A DNA stretch of 64,000 bases, from the NCBI RefSeq assembly GCF_001562255.1, contig NZ_CP014301.1:744001-808000 (forward strand), given 5' to 3'. Below are positions 26,681 through 35,761 of the stretch, in pieces (position 1 is the first letter of the stretch; every line of letters starts with the position of its first letter). The translations under genes were made by a program, and so were the position numbers. The notes beneath the pieces were generated by a model, which was not told the DNA's origin, searched no databases, and saw only the letters and a program-made list of their open reading frames with translations. This DNA is from Bosea sp. PAMC 26642 (GTDB lineage: Bacteria; Pseudomonadota; Alphaproteobacteria; Rhizobiales; Beijerinckiaceae).

Positions 26681-28927
26681 ATGGGAAAGCCGGTCGATCC
26701 GCCGCCGGAGGACGAATCCGAGCGCATCGATCTGAAGACGGCGCTCGAGGAACGCTATCTGGCCTATGCGCTATCGACCATCATGCACCGCGCTCTGCCG
26801 GATGCGCGCGACGGGCTGAAGCCGGTGCATCGCCGCATCCTGCACGCGATGCGGCTGCTGCGGCTGGACCCCGGCCAGGTCCACAAGAAATGCGCCCGTA
26901 TCGTCGGTGACGTCATCGGCAAATTCCACCCCCATGGCGACCAGTCGGTCTACGACGCGCTGGTCCGCCTCGCGCAGGACTTCGCCCAGCGCTATCCGCT
27001 CGTCGACGGGCAGGGCAATTTCGGCAATATCGACGGCGATAACGCCGCCGCGTACCGGTACACCGAAGCGCGCATGACCGAGGTCGCGCGCCTCCTGCTC
27101 GACGGCATCGAGGAGGACGCGGTCGATTTCCGCGAGACCTATAATGGCGAGGACGAGGAGCCGATCGTGCTCCCCGCCGCCTTCCCGAACCTGCTCGCCA
27201 ACGGCTCGCAGGGCATCGCGGTCGGCATGGCGACCTCGATCCCGCCGCATAACGCCGCCGAACTCTGCGACGCCGCGCTCTATCTGATCCAGCACCCCGA
27301 TACGACGTCGCAGCAGCTGATGACCTTCGTGCAGGGACCGGATTTCCCGACAGGCGGCATCATCGTCGAGACCAAGGCCTCGATGGCCGAGACCTACCGC
27401 ACCGGGCGCGGCGCCTTCCGCACCCGGGCGCGCTGGCATGTCGAGGATCTCGGCCGCGGCACCTGGGTCGTGATCGTCACCGAGATCCCCTACATGGTCC
27501 AGAAGGGCCGGCTGATCGAGAAGATCGCCGAACTCTTCAACGAGAAGAAGCTCCCACTTGTCGCCGATATCCGCGACGAATCGGCCGAGGACATCCGGGT
27601 CGTCATCGAGCCGCGCGCGCGCAACGTCGATGCGACGTTGATGATGGAATCCCTCTTCCGGCTGACCGAGCTGGAATCGCGCCTCTCGATGAACATGAAC
27701 GTGCTGACCGGTGGGCTGGTGCCGCGCGTGCTCGGCCTGAACGAGGCGCTGCGGGCCTGGCTTGATCATCGCCGCGACGTGCTGCTGCGCCGCTCGCGCT
27801 TCCGGCTGGGGCAGATCGAGAAGCGGCTGGAGATCCTGCGCGGCCTGCTGATCGTCTATCTCGACCTCGACCGGGTCATAAAAATCATCCGCGAGGAGGA
27901 CGAGCCGAAGATCGAGCTGATGCGCTTCTTCGAGCTAACCGAGATCCAGGCCAACGCGATCCTCGACACCCGCCTGCGCGCCTTGCGCAAGCTCGAGGAG
28001 ATGGCACTCAAGACCGAGCTCGACGAACTCACCGTCGAGAAGGGCCAGATCGAAGGGCTGCTCGCCTCCGATGCGACGCAGTGGAAGATGATCTCGCACG
28101 ACATCCGCGCGGTGAAGAAGCTTTTTGGCCCCGAGACCGCGATCGGCAAGCGCCGCACCACCTTCGCCGACATGCCCGACACCACCGATATCGACCTGGC
28201 CCAGGCCATGGTCGAGCGCGAGCCGGTGACGGTGGTGATCTCGAAGAAGGGCTGGATCAGGGCGTTGAAGGGCCATGTCCAGGACCAGTCGACGTTGACC
28301 TTCAAGAGCGACGACACGCTGAAGACGGCGTTCTTCACCGAGACGACCGCGAAGGTGCTCGTCCTGGCCTCGAACGGCAAGGTCTTCACGCTGGAGGCCT
28401 CGAAACTGCCGGGCGGGCGCGGCTTCGGCGATCCGATCCGCCTGCTGATCGAGCTGGAGGAGACCGCCGAGATCGTCTCCGCCTTCCCCTATCGCCCCGG
28501 CCTGAAGCTGCTGATGGTCACGACCGACGGGCGCGGCTTCGTCGCCCCGACCGACGACGTCGTCGCCAACACCCGCAAAGGTCGGCAGGTGCTCAATGTC
28601 GAGGCGCCGGTGGCGGCGCTGCTGGCGGCGCCTGCCGAAGGCGATCATGTCGCGATCATCGGCGAGAACCGCAAGCTGGTCTGCTTCCCGCTGTCGGAGG
28701 TAGCAGAGATGGCGCGGGGCAAGGGCGTGCGCCTGCAGCGCTACAAGGATGGCGGCGTCTCGGACGCAAAAGTCTTCAAGCTGGCGGACGGCCTGACCTG
28801 GCGCGACACCTCGGGGCGGACCTGGACCGTGGCGCAGACAGAACTGATGGAATGGCTCGGCCATCGCGGCGAAGCCGGCCGTCTGCCGCCGAAGGGTTTT
28901 CCGAAGAACAACAGGTTCGGCGGGTAG
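26681..28927 (+). CDS. parC: DNA topoisomerase IV subunit A
   Basis: 748 residues. The N-terminal breakage-reunion domain begins [39 protein letters not shown], with the catalytic tyrosine Y127 in [10 protein letters not shown]. The C-terminal half has the beta-pinwheel repeats of ParC rather than a GyrA box. With ParE it decatenates daughter chromosomes. The quinolone region reads [11 protein letters not shown], with glutamine 88 where E. coli ParC has Ser80. This seems normal for alphaproteobacterial ParC. Confidence 0.96.
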   Translation: MGKPVDPPPEDESERIDLKTALEERYLAYALSTIMHRALPDARDGLKPVHRRILHAMRLLRLDPGQVHKKCARIVGDVIGKFHPHGDQSVYDALVRLAQDFAQRYPLVDGQGNFGNIDGDNAAAYRYTEARMTEVARLLLDGIEEDAVDFRETYNGEDEEPIVLPAAFPNLLANGSQGIAVGMATSIPPHNAAELCDAALYLIQHPDTTSQQLMTFVQGPDFPTGGIIVETKASMAETYRTGRGAFRTRARWHVEDLGRGTWVVIVTEIPYMVQKGRLIEKIAELFNEKKLPLVADIRDESAEDIRVVIEPRARNVDATLMMESLFRLTELESRLSMNMNVLTGGLVPRVLGLNEALRAWLDHRRDVLLRRSRFRLGQIEKRLEILRGLLIVYLDLDRVIKIIREEDEPKIELMRFFELTEIQANAILDTRLRALRKLEEMALKTELDELTVEKGQIEGLLASDATQWKMISHDIRAVKKLFGPETAIGKRRTTFADMPDTTDIDLAQAMVEREPVTVVISKKGWIRALKGHVQDQSTLTFKSDDTLKTAFFTETTAKVLVLASNGKVFTLEASKLPGGRGFGDPIRLLIELEETAEIVSAFPYRPGLKLLMVTTDGRGFVAPTDDVVANTRKGRQVLNVEAPVAALLAAPAEGDHVAIIGENRKLVCFPLSEVAEMARGKGVRLQRYKDGGVSDAKVFKLADGLTWRDTSGRTWTVAQTELMEWLGHRGEAGRLPPKGFPKNNRFGG

Positions 28928-28934
28928 GGCTCTT

Positions 28935-29097
28935 CCTTCCCCCCTTGCGGGGGAAGGTGGCAGCGCGAAGCGCTGGCGGATGAGGGGTCGCAGGCCGCCA
29001 GCCGGACCTCAAATTGTCTCATCTCCACCCTTCGAAAGCGCATCCAAACCCCTCATCCGCCCCTGCCGGGGCACCTTCTCCCGCAAGGGGAGAAGGG
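28935..29097. repeat. Composite palindromic repeat (CCTTCCCCC / CCTTCTCCC)
   Basis: A hairpin CCTTCCCCC-CTTGC-GGGGGAAGG (28935-28957) follows the parC stop. A facing unit at 29050-29097 (CCCTCATCCGCCCC...CACCTTCTCCCGCAAGGGGAGAAGG) contains the inverse of the GGCGGATGAGGGG segment at 28975-28987. Together they form a roughly 160-bp element with terminal inverted repeats, much like the one at 11053-11262. It lies between convergent genes and probably also terminates transcription. Confidence 0.72.
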
Positions 29098-29211
29098 AAG
29101 AAGGCGGCGCTGCCGAGGGGCGGCCGGCCAGAACCACGATATGTATCAGGCTGTTGCGGTCTTCCGCAGAATCAGTTTGCGAGGCCCATGAAGCCAGCCG
29201 TCAGGGCGACT

Positions 29212-29817
29212 TCACCGGATCGCCTGCCCAACCACGCCGACTTCGAGCCCAAGCGTCAGATTGTTCGTCACCGCCCATTCGACACCCGCCCGCGCCTCCG
29301 GCCTGACCGCGATGTCGCTGCGCGAGAAGGGCTGCGAGAACGAAGTCGCGCCGAAGCGCAGGGTCTCGTTGGCCGCTGCCGCCCCAACCTTGGTGTAGAG
29401 AAGCAGGTTCTCGGCCAGCAGCACGCCCGTCTTGATGTGGAAGGCACCGGCGAAGTCCCGCGTCAGGGCGATGCTGTTGAAGCTCGGCGTGCCGTAGCCG
29501 CCGACGGCCGGCATGTATTCGAGCGCACCGACCACGCCATAGACGAAATTGCCCTCGCGCCGCATCGTCCCGGCCTCGAGCCCGAAAGTCGGGCCGGCGT
29601 TCGTTCCCAGCCGCTTCGAGCTCGTCACATGGAAACCCGTCGAGATCCGGGCATAGGAGCCGTCCCATTTCACGCCGCCAGGTGCCAGCGTCGGCTCCGC
29701 CCAAGCGAAGGAGGGCAGGGCGTCGAAACCGGAGAAGGGCAGGGCAAGCTGCGCCTGCGCGCCGCTCGCACTCAAAGCGATGGCGCAGGCCGCACCGGAT
29801 AGAAGCGGAAATCTCAC
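29212..29817 (-). CDS. Outer-membrane beta-barrel protein
   Basis: 201 residues from a GTG start with a signal peptide (MRFPLLSGAACAIALSASGAQA-QLALPF). The mature part alternates short amphipathic strands (YARISTGFHVTSS, FGLEAGTMRREGNFVYGVVGALEY, NLLLYTKVGAAAAN, RPEARAGVEWAVTNNLTLGLEVGVV), the pattern of an eight-stranded OMP_b-brl/Omp25-like barrel. The last residue is arginine rather than the typical aromatic. No function can be assigned. Confidence 0.78.
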   Translation of the reverse strand: MRFPLLSGAACAIALSASGAQAQLALPFSGFDALPSFAWAEPTLAPGGVKWDGSYARISTGFHVTSSKRLGTNAGPTFGLEAGTMRREGNFVYGVVGALEYMPAVGGYGTPSFNSIALTRDFAGAFHIKTGVLLAENLLLYTKVGAAAANETLRFGATSFSQPFSRSDIAVRPEARAGVEWAVTNNLTLGLEVGVVGQAIR

Positions 29818-29900
29818 GTCGAAGCCATCCTCGTCGCCATCTCGTAATAGGCTAGCAGATGGGCGCTCGATTGTCGCGGATTTGTGGCCGGGTCCGATCC

Positions 29901-30926
29901 TCAGCCAAGCTTGGTCTTCACTTTCAGGAAGCGCAGCGTGCGGTCGGCGAAGGCTGCGTCGAGCTTGGCGTAGCTTTTCAGTGCATCCTCCATATCGTTG
30001 GAGGAGAACAGCAGCCGCCGCTCGCGCAGCGCCATGACGGCACGGAACGCATCCATTCCGACGCCAAGCGATTTGCAGGCGACCGCTATGCCGCTGGCAT
30101 CGCGCTGCATCAGCACGCGCAAGGCGCGTTCGGTCGTGATGTCGACGGCTTGCGCCAGCACCTGCGCCAGATGATAGGCGCGGTCCTCCTCCGCCAGCAT
30201 GATCAGCACGTCATCGAGCTCCCGCGTCCGGGCGGCGAGGTCCGAGAGCAGCAGCTTGACCTCGAGCCGCTGCTGGCGCGCCTGACGCGCGAGCGCCTGG
30301 GCGTCGGTGATCCGCGAGTTCGGCGGCACGGCGCCGTCACCCATCTGCTCGACGATGCGCAGCACGCGCTGCGCCCGGCCCGGCGTGAGGTCGGAGCGAC
30401 CCGCGAGAGCGGACGCCACCGCGGCATCGTCGCCGCCGCGCTGCAACAGCCTGTCGAAGCCGGTGTCGGAGAACAGCGCGCCTTCATTGGAGCTGACCGT
30501 CTGCAAAACGTTATTGTCGCCGCGCTCGACCAGGATCTCGGTCAGGCTCTCGGAGAGCTGGACGCGCTCGGCGATGGCGACGAGATGGCGTTGCGACTGG
30601 CTGACGGCGATCGCCGCGAGATCGATGTCGGTCAGAACGGGCGACAGTTTCAGCACGAGGCGCGCGACATCGGCATCGGCATCGCTGGCCAGCGTCGTCG
30701 CGACCTCGTGCGGCAGGCTCGGCACCGCCGCGACCTGGTCGGCATAGCTCTTGCGGTCATCGGCTTCGAGGCGCGACAGCGAATGCACCGCGATTTCGCC
30801 GTAGTGCTCCTTGGCCAGCACCGTCGGGTCGTCATCGAGCAGGAACAGGTCGGTGACGGCATTGAGCAGTTGCCGGCGCGAATCCGGCGACATGTCGGCG
30901 GGCATCCGGGTCAGGGAATGCAGCAT
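29901..30926 (-). CDS. DUF2336-domain protein, copy 1
   Basis: 341 residues, almost all alpha-helical and without membrane segments or signal peptide. The protein carries the DUF2336 pattern: LLNAVTDLFL, KEHYGEIAVHSLSRLEADDRKSYADQVA, VLTDIDLAAIAVSQSQRHLVAIAER, then LTEILVERGDNNVLQTVSSNEGALFSDTGFDRLL and the EVKLLLSDLAARTRELDDVLIMLAEEDRAYHLAQVL helix. The family is restricted mostly to alphaproteobacteria and has no established function. It is a diverged copy of the protein encoded just upstream at 31063-32094. Confidence 0.88.
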   Translation of the reverse strand: MLHSLTRMPADMSPDSRRQLLNAVTDLFLLDDDPTVLAKEHYGEIAVHSLSRLEADDRKSYADQVAAVPSLPHEVATTLASDADADVARLVLKLSPVLTDIDLAAIAVSQSQRHLVAIAERVQLSESLTEILVERGDNNVLQTVSSNEGALFSDTGFDRLLQRGGDDAAVASALAGRSDLTPGRAQRVLRIVEQMGDGAVPPNSRITDAQALARQARQQRLEVKLLLSDLAARTRELDDVLIMLAEEDRAYHLAQVLAQAVDITTERALRVLMQRDASGIAVACKSLGVGMDAFRAVMALRERRLLFSSNDMEDALKSYAKLDAAFADRTLRFLKVKTKLG

Positions 30927-31062
30927 GAAGCCCCCAGGCCAAATTCGTGAAACAAGTTACGTGGTCGCTGCTTGATTTAGCTTTAAGATCGGGATTGATC
31001 TTCGTCGGCTGTGATCATCGCGCTCGGTCGATATGCGGTCATGGTGCCAAACTCAGCCGACG

Positions 31063-32094
31063 CTAGGCTCTGCCGGCCTTGGCCTTCATGCGGATGTGAC
31101 GCATCGCGCGTTCGGCCGCCGCAACGTCGATCTTTGCGTAATGGCGCAGATTGTCCTCGACCGCGTTCTTGGCGAACATCAGGCGTCGGGCCCGCAGTTC
31201 GAGGATCGCGGCGAAGGCGGGAACGCTGACGTCCAGGGCCCGACATGCCAGTGCGATGCCGCTGGCATCGCGGCGCAGCAGAGCGCGCAACACATGCTCG
31301 ACCGGGATCTCGGCCGTCTGGGCGATGACCTGGACGAGATGATAGGCGCGGTCTTCCTCCGCGAGCATGATCAGCACGCTGTCGAGCGCGCGAGTCTTCT
31401 GCGCCAGATCGTCGATGAGAAGCGTCACCTCGAGCCGCTGCTGGCGCGCCTGCCGCGCCATCGAGGCGGCTTCGCTGACAGGTTTGAGCTCGAGGTCCTG
31501 AACTTCGCCGAGTTCGGCGAGCATCCGCATGACGCGCTCGGCCCTGTCATCCGTCAGGTCGGAGCGCACCACGATGGCGCGGGGGATGTCGAGTTCCCGC
31601 CGGCCGCGTTCCAGCAGGCGGTCGAAGCCCGTATCCGAGAACGCCGCTCCCTCATTGCCGCCGACCGTCTTGAGCACGCCGTGGTCGCCGCGCTCGACGA
31701 GGATTTCCGTGACACTTTCCGGGATCCGCGCGCGCTCCGCGATCGCGGTGAGGTGGCCTTGCGACTGGTTGAGGGCGATGGCGGCCAGATCGCCGTCGGT
31801 CAGGACCGGCGACAGCCGCAGCACGAGACGCGCGACGCCGCTCTCGGGATCGCCGGCAAGGGCATTGGCGACGGCGCGCGGCAGATGGGGTTCTCCTGCG
31901 ACCTCGTCGGCATAGGTCTGGCGCGCATCGGTGTCGAGATGGGGCAGCGACCGAAGTGCGATCTCGCCATAATGATGCTTCGACATCACCGTCGGCTCGG
32001 GATCGTAGAAGAACAGATCCGTCACGGCGTGCAGCAGGCGCCGGCGCGCTTCCGACGACGTCTCCGCAGCAAGTTGAAACAAGGCGTGCAGCAT
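31063..32094 (-). CDS. DUF2336-domain protein, copy 2
   Basis: 343 residues and the upstream partner of the previous gene, in the same direction with 136 bp between them. It aligns along its whole length: LLHAVTDLFFYDPEPTVMSKHHYGEIALRSLPHL, VLTDGDLAAIALNQSQGHLTAIAERARIPESVTEILVERGDHGVLKTVGGNEGAAFSDTGFDRLL and LEVTLLIDDLAQKTRALDSVLIMLAEEDRAYHLVQVIAQ. The pair arose by tandem duplication and has since diverged substantially. No function is known. Confidence 0.88.
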   Translation of the reverse strand: MLHALFQLAAETSSEARRRLLHAVTDLFFYDPEPTVMSKHHYGEIALRSLPHLDTDARQTYADEVAGEPHLPRAVANALAGDPESGVARLVLRLSPVLTDGDLAAIALNQSQGHLTAIAERARIPESVTEILVERGDHGVLKTVGGNEGAAFSDTGFDRLLERGRRELDIPRAIVVRSDLTDDRAERVMRMLAELGEVQDLELKPVSEAASMARQARQQRLEVTLLIDDLAQKTRALDSVLIMLAEEDRAYHLVQVIAQTAEIPVEHVLRALLRRDASGIALACRALDVSVPAFAAILELRARRLMFAKNAVEDNLRHYAKIDVAAAERAMRHIRMKAKAGRA

Positions 32095-32234
32095 CTGGCC
32101 CCCAAGCCGGCATTGAAGCGCGGGAAGCTTGCCCGAAGCCTGACTAATGGCGACTTAAGGCGCTTTCGCGCGACGAATGTCGCACAAGAGCATGAACAAA
32201 GGTTACTATAGGGCGACTGGTAGGCTGGCCGCTT

Positions 32235-32363
32235 TCAGCCTGCCGCCTCCCCGGTTGAGCACGGTCGGCCCGGCACGGCTTCGCCGGCTTTGAGCCGCAT
32301 TCGCGCGACGAAGACGTTGTCGCCCGCGTCGAGCAGGATCAGGCGCGGGTCGTGCGCGTCCAT
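32235..32363 (-). pseudogene. Truncated SAF-domain (UxaA/altronate-dehydratase N-terminal-like) remnant
   Basis: 42 codons from ATG 32363-32361, which overlaps the stop of the upstream RraA-like gene by one base (TGATG). The peptide starts MDAHDPRLILLDAGDNVFVARMRLKAGEAV, which resembles the first third of SAF-domain proteins of the altronate/galactarate dehydratase (UxaA) group: L-L-x-DNV-x-V-A-x3-L-x-AGE. Resemblance stops after AGEAV, and the frame ends at TGA 32237-32235. A full SAF subunit is about 90-100 residues, so this looks like a decayed or deleted gene that once followed the aldolase in an operon. Confidence 0.55.
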
Positions 32364-33010
32364 CAGAACTTGCCGAATTCGAGATAGGCCTTCTGCGGAT
32401 CGATGCCGGACAGGATCGCGGTGCGAACCTGGTTCTCCGTCGAGATCGCGGTTTCGGCCTTCTCCAGCACCTCCTCGATCACCTCGACGGGGATGCGCAC
32501 CACACCGTCGCGGTCGCCGAGGATATAGTCGCCCGGCCTGATCCAGACGTCGCCGATCTTGATCGGCTCGTCGATCGCCTTGGGCAGCCAGAATCCGACG
32601 ATGTCGCGCGGCGTATAGGCCTTGAAGAAGGCCTGGAAGCCCATCTCGATCATGAATTCGGTGTCGCGCGAGAGCCCGTCGATGACGCAGCCGAGCACGC
32701 CCTTGTTCTTCAGTGTCTCGGCCGAGAGTTCGCCCATCAGCGCGACCTCCTCGGTATTGGGCTGGCAGACCCAGACATGTCCGGGCTTGGCCGCCGAGAG
32801 CAGGCCGGTCCAGCCCAGCAGCGTCTCATGCGCGTCGAATTCGCCGGTCTTGCCCTCCACCGTGAAAGCGGGGCCCGCCAGCTTCGTGCCCGGCAGCAGT
32901 GGGCGCAACGCGGGCGGCAGCGTGAAGTCGGTCAGCCCCATCGCGCGCATCACGTCATGGATGATGCCGGTGTAGCAGCGCTCCAGGCGAGTCGTCAGCT
33001 CTTGGCTCAT
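32363..33010 (-). CDS. RraA-like / 4-hydroxy-4-methyl-2-oxoglutarate aldolase-family protein
   Basis: 215 residues from MSQELTT, with GGAGGA 4 bases upstream of the ATG. The fold family is recognisable from AGPAFTVEGKTGE, AALMGELSAETLKNKGVLGCVIDGLSRDT and the closing DYILGDRDGVVRIPVEVIEEVLEKAE. GDRDGVV holds the metal-binding aspartates of HMG/CHA aldolases. It is a metal-dependent class II pyruvate aldolase candidate; a role as RNase E regulator is unlikely. The adjacent SAF-domain remnant points to sugar-acid catabolism. Confidence 0.82.
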   Translation of the reverse strand: MSQELTTRLERCYTGIIHDVMRAMGLTDFTLPPALRPLLPGTKLAGPAFTVEGKTGEFDAHETLLGWTGLLSAAKPGHVWVCQPNTEEVALMGELSAETLKNKGVLGCVIDGLSRDTEFMIEMGFQAFFKAYTPRDIVGFWLPKAIDEPIKIGDVWIRPGDYILGDRDGVVRIPVEVIEEVLEKAETAISTENQVRTAILSGIDPQKAYLEFGKF

Positions 33011-33149
33011 GGTTCCTCCGGGGCAGGCCTGTCTCGACCGTTGCCGCCAGAGTGCGAAGATCACCGCCGGGCCGCAAGCCCGTTTTTCGCGCGGCCCCGT
33101 TGCGTTTCAATCGGTTGAAATGCGGCAGGCCGTCGCCGCGGCGCGGCGT

Positions 33150-33896
33150 TCAGTCCACGCGGTCCCATCCCTGCGGGCTCAGCCGCTCCTGCGGCAGGAA
33201 GCGCGCCTTGTAGGCCATCTTGGGCGAGCCATCGACCCAGTAGCCCAGATAGACGTAAGGCAGGCCGAGTTGGCGCGCGCGGGCGACATGGTCGAGCACC
33301 ATGAAGGTGCCCAGCGAACGTGCCTCCAGCGACGGATCGAACACCGAATAGACCATCGACAGCCCGTCATTCAGCGTGTCGGTCAGCGCCATGGCGAAGA
33401 GGTCGCCGACGCCATGGCCGGTGAAGCGGCTGTCGGGACCCCGCCTGCGATACTCGATCAGGCTCGTGGTGACATGGGTGTCCTCGACCATCATCGCGAA
33501 ATCGAGCGCCGACATCGTTGCCATGCCGCCTTCGGGATGGCGCTCGTCGAGATAGGAGCGGAACAGCGAATAATGCTCCGAACGCGGCTGCGGCGGCAGC
33601 GCTTCGCCGATCAGGTCGGTATTGCGGTCGAGAACGCGCCGGAAACTGCGCGAGGGTTTGAAGTCGTCGACGCAGATCCGCACCGAGACGCAGGAGCGAC
33701 AGATCTCGCAGGCGGGGCGATAAGCGATGCTCTGCGAACGCCTGAATCCGCCATGACTCAGCACGTCGTTGAGGTCGCGCGCCCGTGCGCCGACGAGATG
33801 CGTGAACACCTTCCGCTCCTCGCGCCCGGGCAGGTAGGGGCACGCGGTCGGCGACGTCAGATAGAATTGCGGGGCATCCCGCAACGGTCGCGTCAC
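33150..33896 (-). CDS. bpt: Aspartate/glutamate leucyl-transferase (Bpt)
   Basis: 248 residues from GTG 33896 with GGAG 9 bases upstream. The N-terminal zinc-binding-like cysteines ([31 protein letters not shown]) and the C-terminal GNAT-like part ([36 protein letters not shown]) are those of bacterial ATE-type transferases. The enzyme adds leucine to proteins with N-terminal Asp or Glu, marking them for ClpS/ClpAP degradation. The next gene on this strand, an RDD protein, is often found beside bpt in alphaproteobacteria. Confidence 0.94.
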   Translation of the reverse strand: MTRPLRDAPQFYLTSPTACPYLPGREERKVFTHLVGARARDLNDVLSHGGFRRSQSIAYRPACEICRSCVSVRICVDDFKPSRSFRRVLDRNTDLIGEALPPQPRSEHYSLFRSYLDERHPEGGMATMSALDFAMMVEDTHVTTSLIEYRRRGPDSRFTGHGVGDLFAMALTDTLNDGLSMVYSVFDPSLEARSLGTFMVLDHVARARQLGLPYVYLGYWVDGSPKMAYKARFLPQERLSPQGWDRVD

Positions 33897-33975
33897 GTTC
33901 GGCTCGCTCCGGACAAGGTGGTTGCGCGTAGTGTAGCAAGCGCTGCGGCCGCTGCAACAAGCGCATTGCGCCCCG

Positions 33976-34455
33976 TCAGGCCCTTACCACGACCAAGCCT
34001 GTCAGCAGGTCATGCCCCAGCCGCCGGTCGGCGCGCACGAAGCCGCAGGCGATATCGACGACCCACAGCCCGACCGTGCCGGCCGCGACGTAAAACAGCA
34101 GCGCGTGCACGGCGGCGGCCAGTGCGTCGGGCCGCCCGCCATTGACCGTCTCGACCCGCAGGCCAGCCATCCGCATGCCCCAGGTCGCCTGCCTGCGCCC
34201 GCCGATGGTGATGGCGGCATAAACGAACGCGGTCGCAGCAACCGCCGGGAACAACAGCCAACCAAGTCCCAGCGTCAGCACACCGAGCACGGTGATCGCG
34301 AAAATCAGGAGCGAGCTCAGGATGAAGACCACGACGATGTCGCCGATCCAGGCGAAAACGCGCGAGCCCAGCACGCCGCTGACGTCCTGCACGGGCCGTT
34401 GCTCGATCGGGGTGATCGGGGAGGCGCTGTAACGGGTGTCGCTCATCGGGGTCAC
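33976..34455 (-). CDS. RDD-family membrane protein
   Basis: 159 residues from GTG 34455 with GGAG 7 bases upstream. The RDD signature is spread over three membrane segments: [63 protein letters not shown] and [45 protein letters not shown]. The function of the family is unclear, with transport of small molecules or ions suggested. It is 79 bp upstream of bpt on the same strand. Confidence 0.88.
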   Translation of the reverse strand: MTPMSDTRYSASPITPIEQRPVQDVSGVLGSRVFAWIGDIVVVFILSSLLIFAITVLGVLTLGLGWLLFPAVAATAFVYAAITIGGRRQATWGMRMAGLRVETVNGGRPDALAAAVHALLFYVAAGTVGLWVVDIACGFVRADRRLGHDLLTGLVVVRA

Positions 34456-34503
34456 GATCTGCTCCGGAAGGCGCGAAACCCGCGCCGCAGCAACAATGTT
34501 TGA

Positions 34504-35748
34504 TCAGCGACCCGGTTCCACAAGACCCCGCGGCAGAATTCGTCGCGGCGCATAGCCGTTCGTGCGCAAGGCCGCCTCGATCGCCTGCGAATGCGAGGCG
34601 CCGCGTGTCTCCACGGTGACGTCGAGCGTCACGCCCTTGGCCGGCACGTCGAGGAAGAGTCGGCCGTGGCTGACCTCCAGGATGTTGGCGCCTTCGTCCC
34701 CGAGTAGGCTGGCCACCTTGCCGAGCAGGCCCGGCCGGTCGCTTGTCGTCAGGCGGAAGGCGATGATGCGGTCCTCTCGCTCCAGTTCGCGCACCATGAT
34801 CGCCGCGAGCAGGCGGGTATCGATATTGCCGCCGCAGAGCACGAGCCCGACCTTGCGGCCGGCATAGCGCGCGGGCTCCTTCAGCATCGCGGCCAACCCC
34901 GTCGCGCCCGCGCCCTCGGCGAGCGTATGCTGCAGGCAGGCATAGGCGTTGACCGCACGCTCGATCAGGTCTTCGCCGACCAGCACGATGTCGGCGACGA
35001 GGCTGGAGACGATCGGCAGCGTCTGCACGCCCACCGTCTTGACCGCGATGCCCTCCGCCAGCGTCGCTCCGCCGACGTCGAGATCCTCGGCATTCACCGC
35101 ATTGTAGAAGGAGGGGTAAAGCTCGGCCTCGACCCCGATCAGCTCGATCGCGGGCTTGATCGCCTTCGCCGCGACCGCATTGCCGGCCATCAGCCCGCCG
35201 CCGCCGAGCGGGATGATCAGCACGTCGAGATCGGGCGCGTCGTCGAGCATCTCGCGGGCGATCGTGCCCTGTCCCGCCATCACCGCGGCGTCGTCGTAAG
35301 GGTGGACGAAAACCAGCCCCTCGGCCTGCGCCAGTTCGCGCGCCTTCTGGGCGGATTCATACAGCGTCTCGCCATGCAGCACGACGCGGGCGCCGTGGCT
35401 GCGGGTATTCTCGACCTTCACCAGCGGCGTCGTCTCGGGCATCACGATCGTCGCCGGGATGCCGAAGCGGCGCGCATGATAAGCCACCGCCTGGGCGTGG
35501 TTGCCGGCCGACATGGCAATGACGCCGCGTGCCCTCTCATCCGCGTCGAGCGTCAGCAGCTTGTTGACCGCGCCGCGCTCCTTGAACGAGGCCGTCGCCT
35601 GCATGTTCTCGTGCTTCACCAGAACGGTCGCGCCGGTGAGGTCGGACAGGCGTGGCGCCGGCACCAGCGGCGTGCGCAGCACATGGCCCTGGATCCGGCC
35701 GGCGGCCTCCTCGATGTCCTGCGGGGTGATCGCGAAGGGCTCGCTCAT
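34504..35748 (-). CDS. Threonine ammonia-lyase with C-terminal ACT domain
   Basis: 414 residues from MSEPFAITPQDIEEA. The PLP lysine is K56 in ATASFKERGAVNKL; the phosphate loop IIPLGGGGLMAG and the C-terminal ACT domain (DRIIAFRLTTSDRPGLLGKVASLLGDEGANI) are present. The single ACT domain resembles the short, catabolic-like or isoleucine-feeding threonine dehydratases of alphaproteobacteria. It yields 2-oxobutanoate and ammonia. It lies 13 bp after a branched-chain amino-acid permease gene, suggesting a shared transcript and a link to branched-chain amino-acid supply. Confidence 0.92.
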   Translation of the reverse strand: MSEPFAITPQDIEEAAGRIQGHVLRTPLVPAPRLSDLTGATVLVKHENMQATASFKERGAVNKLLTLDADERARGVIAMSAGNHAQAVAYHARRFGIPATIVMPETTPLVKVENTRSHGARVVLHGETLYESAQKARELAQAEGLVFVHPYDDAAVMAGQGTIAREMLDDAPDLDVLIIPLGGGGLMAGNAVAAKAIKPAIELIGVEAELYPSFYNAVNAEDLDVGGATLAEGIAVKTVGVQTLPIVSSLVADIVLVGEDLIERAVNAYACLQHTLAEGAGATGLAAMLKEPARYAGRKVGLVLCGGNIDTRLLAAIMVRELEREDRIIAFRLTTSDRPGLLGKVASLLGDEGANILEVSHGRLFLDVPAKGVTLDVTVETRGASHSQAIEAALRTNGYAPRRILPRGLVEPGR

Positions 35749-35761
35749 CGGCGTGTTCCGT

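Noticed and set aside
28241..28927. The C-terminal half of the topoisomerase IV A gene read as GyrA
   Set aside because: The length (748 residues), the lack of a GyrA-box and the position next to recO fit ParC better than GyrA.
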